A DNA stretch of 64,000 nt, taken from the NCBI RefSeq assembly GCF_905171775.1, contig NC_053492.1, forward strand, positions 329,060,720 to 329,124,719, given 5' to 3'. This document shows, piece by piece, positions 62,538-64,000 of the stretch (positions are counted from its first letter, which is position 1; every line of letters starts with the position of its first letter). The stretch is from Rana temporaria. Lineage: Eukaryota; Chordata; Amphibia; Anura; Ranidae. Made by a program: the position numbers and the translations under genes. Under the pieces are notes generated by a model. That model worked only from the letters and a program-made list of their open reading frames with translations. It had not been told where the DNA came from and did no database searches.

Positions 62538-63378
62538 CAGTGCCGGCCCAAGACATTGTGCTGCCTGGGACCAAGAATGAAATGCTGCCCCCCCCCAGAA
62601 AAAAAATCACGCCAACCAAAAGGCCCCCACATTCATTATTTTATATCATGATAACTAAAGGGGACCCGTCATGGCTCTATACATGTATAAAGGAGTATAA
62701 AGAGGACCTGTCATTGCTCTATACATGTATAGGAGTATAAAGAGGACCTGTCATGGCTCTATACATGTATATAGAGGACCTGTCATTACTCTTTACATGT
62801 AAAGGAATATCAAGAGGACCTGTCATGGCTCTATAAATGTATATAGGACTATAAAGAGTACTTGACATGGCTCTATACATGTATAAAGGAGTATAACGAA
62901 GGCCTGTCATGGCTCTATAGATGTATAAAGAGGGCCTGTCATGGCTCTATACATGCATATAGGCGTATAAAAGGACCTGCCATGGCTCTATACATGTATC
63001 CAGAAGTATAAAGGGACCTGTGAATTGCCGGCGGCCACAATGTCTTCTGCGCAAACTAATCAATGTACGCTAATTGTGTTTTTTTTTTTGGTAACAAAAA
63101 TATGTAGAAGAATACATATTGGCCTAAACTGAAGAAAATAGTTTATTTTTCTAAATTTTGGGGATATTTATTATAGCAAAAAGTTAAAAAATATATATAT
63201 TTATAGCACAAAAAAAAAAAAGGTGATCAAATATCACCAAAAGAAAGCTCTATTTGTGGGAAAAAAAGGACATCAATTTTATTTGGGTAACGGGCTGGCG
63301 TGCATCAGTATGCTGCCCCCCTAAAAGTGCTGCCTGGTACCCATGGTACCACCCGGTCCCATCATAGGGCCAGCCCTG
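62538..63378. mobile_element. Non-autonomous hAT element with 8-bp TSD
   Basis: Exact duplication GCTGCATG at 62530-62537 and 63379-63386. Ends CAGTGCCGGCCC and GGGCCAGCCCTG. The interior has a minisatellite and, at 63075-63290, a reverse-complement relative of 38430-38640 (AAAGAAAGCTCTATTTGTGG). Confidence 0.92.
62655..63025. repeat. Minisatellite, about 42-50-bp units
   Basis: Eight or so units of AGAGGACCTGTCATGGCTCT, ATACATGTATAAAGGAGTAT. Length varies mostly in the ATGTATA part. Confidence 0.85.
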
Positions 63379-63386
63379 GCTGCATG

Positions 63387-63478
63387 CAGATAGACGTCTG
63401 CACAATGGCACAGGCAGGCAAATAGGCGTAACAATTATTATTTTTTATTTCTCCAAAATTCACACAATAGAAGACTAT
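63387..63478. repeat. Array fragment, segment 5
   Basis: Ends AAAATTCACACAATAGAAGACTATGG-like sequence, the same point of the array as 36770 and 61375. Another MITE of the G family sits next to it. Confidence 0.55.
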
Positions 63479-64000
63479 GGGCTAGATTCAGTAACACTTA
63501 CGACGGGCGTATCAGTAGATACGCCGTCGTAAGTCCGAATCCGAGCCGTCGCAACTTTAAGCGTATGCTCAAATTGAGATACGCTTAAATGTTGCTAAGC
63601 TACGACCGGCGTAAGTCTCCTACGCCGTCGTATCTTAGGGTGCATATTTACGCTGGCCGCTAGGTGGCGCTTCCGTTGATTTCCGCGTAGAATATGCAAA
63701 TGAGCTAGATACGCCGATTCAGAAACGTACGTGCGCCTGGTGGATTTTTTTACGTTGTTTGCGCAAGGCTTTTTCCGGCGTAAAGTTACTCCTGCTATAT
63801 GAGGCATAGCCAATGTTAAGTATGGACGTCAGGACATCGTCGAATTTTACGTCGTTTACATCGTTTGCGCAAGTCGTTCGCGAATAGGGCGTTGCGTAAA
63901 TTACGTTCACGTCAAAAGCATTGACTATTTGCGACGTGATTAGGAGCATGGGCACTGGTATACGTTCACGGACGGCGCATGCACCGTTCGTTAGAAACGT
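63479..64000. mobile_element. GGGCCAGATTC-family MITE G4, cut by window end
   Basis: Left end GGGCTAGATTCAG, subterminal TACGACGGGCGTATC and GATACGCCGTCGTA, then CGCTAGGTGGCG and ATATGCAAATGAGC as in the other copies. The right end lies outside the window. Confidence 0.82.

Overview
The window is transposable-element-dominated nuclear DNA of a vertebrate, most likely a true frog (Ranidae or a close relative). The mix of families points that way: Penelope-like retroelements with GIY-YIG endonuclease, L1 and CR1 LINEs, a BED-finger hAT transposon, a piggyBac-like transposon with TTAA flanks, a Tc1 remnant, and many GC-rich palindromic MITEs whose ends read GGCCCCGTACACACG. I recognise no host gene, tRNA or rRNA. 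The assignment to ranid frogs rests on recall of such repeats, not on a search.

Layout. 1-1154: foldback repeat. 2.37-4.55 kb: a TTAA MITE and a hAT MITE with a perfect 8-bp target-site duplication (TSD). 4.79-20.83 kb: one old CR1 LINE cut into pieces by palindromic MITEs, a GGCCAGATTC MITE, and two Penelope-like insertions. One of these (PLE1, 7012-16666) is nearly intact, with two long ORFs and almost identical repeats. 21.5-27.55 kb: a hAT element split by L1 copy 1. 27.74-35.90 kb: a second hAT element split by L1 copy 2, which in turn holds a palindromic MITE and a foldback Penelope remnant (PLE2). 36.6-63.5 kb: an old tandem repeat used repeatedly as a landing pad. It received TTAA MITEs, a 17-kb piggyBac-like element (39349-56374) that itself holds a hAT transposon with a 793-codon ORF and a 135-bp satellite, and at the right a TTAA MITE split by a fourth Penelope-like remnant (PLE4), plus further MITEs and minisatellites.

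Most joins can be proved from the sequence, because removing the insert restores either a reading frame (in CR1 and L1) or a second copy of the same repeat elsewhere in the window. This gives a relative insertion order. PLE1 is the youngest large insertion, with only a handful of differences between its ~1.87-kb repeats. The points most worth following are PLE1 and its overlapping ORF1/ORF2, a hammerhead-ribozyme-like core and a splice-donor-like motif shared by independent Penelope repeats, a tandem duplication made by MITE-MITE recombination, and a higher-order satellite upstream of the hAT transposase.
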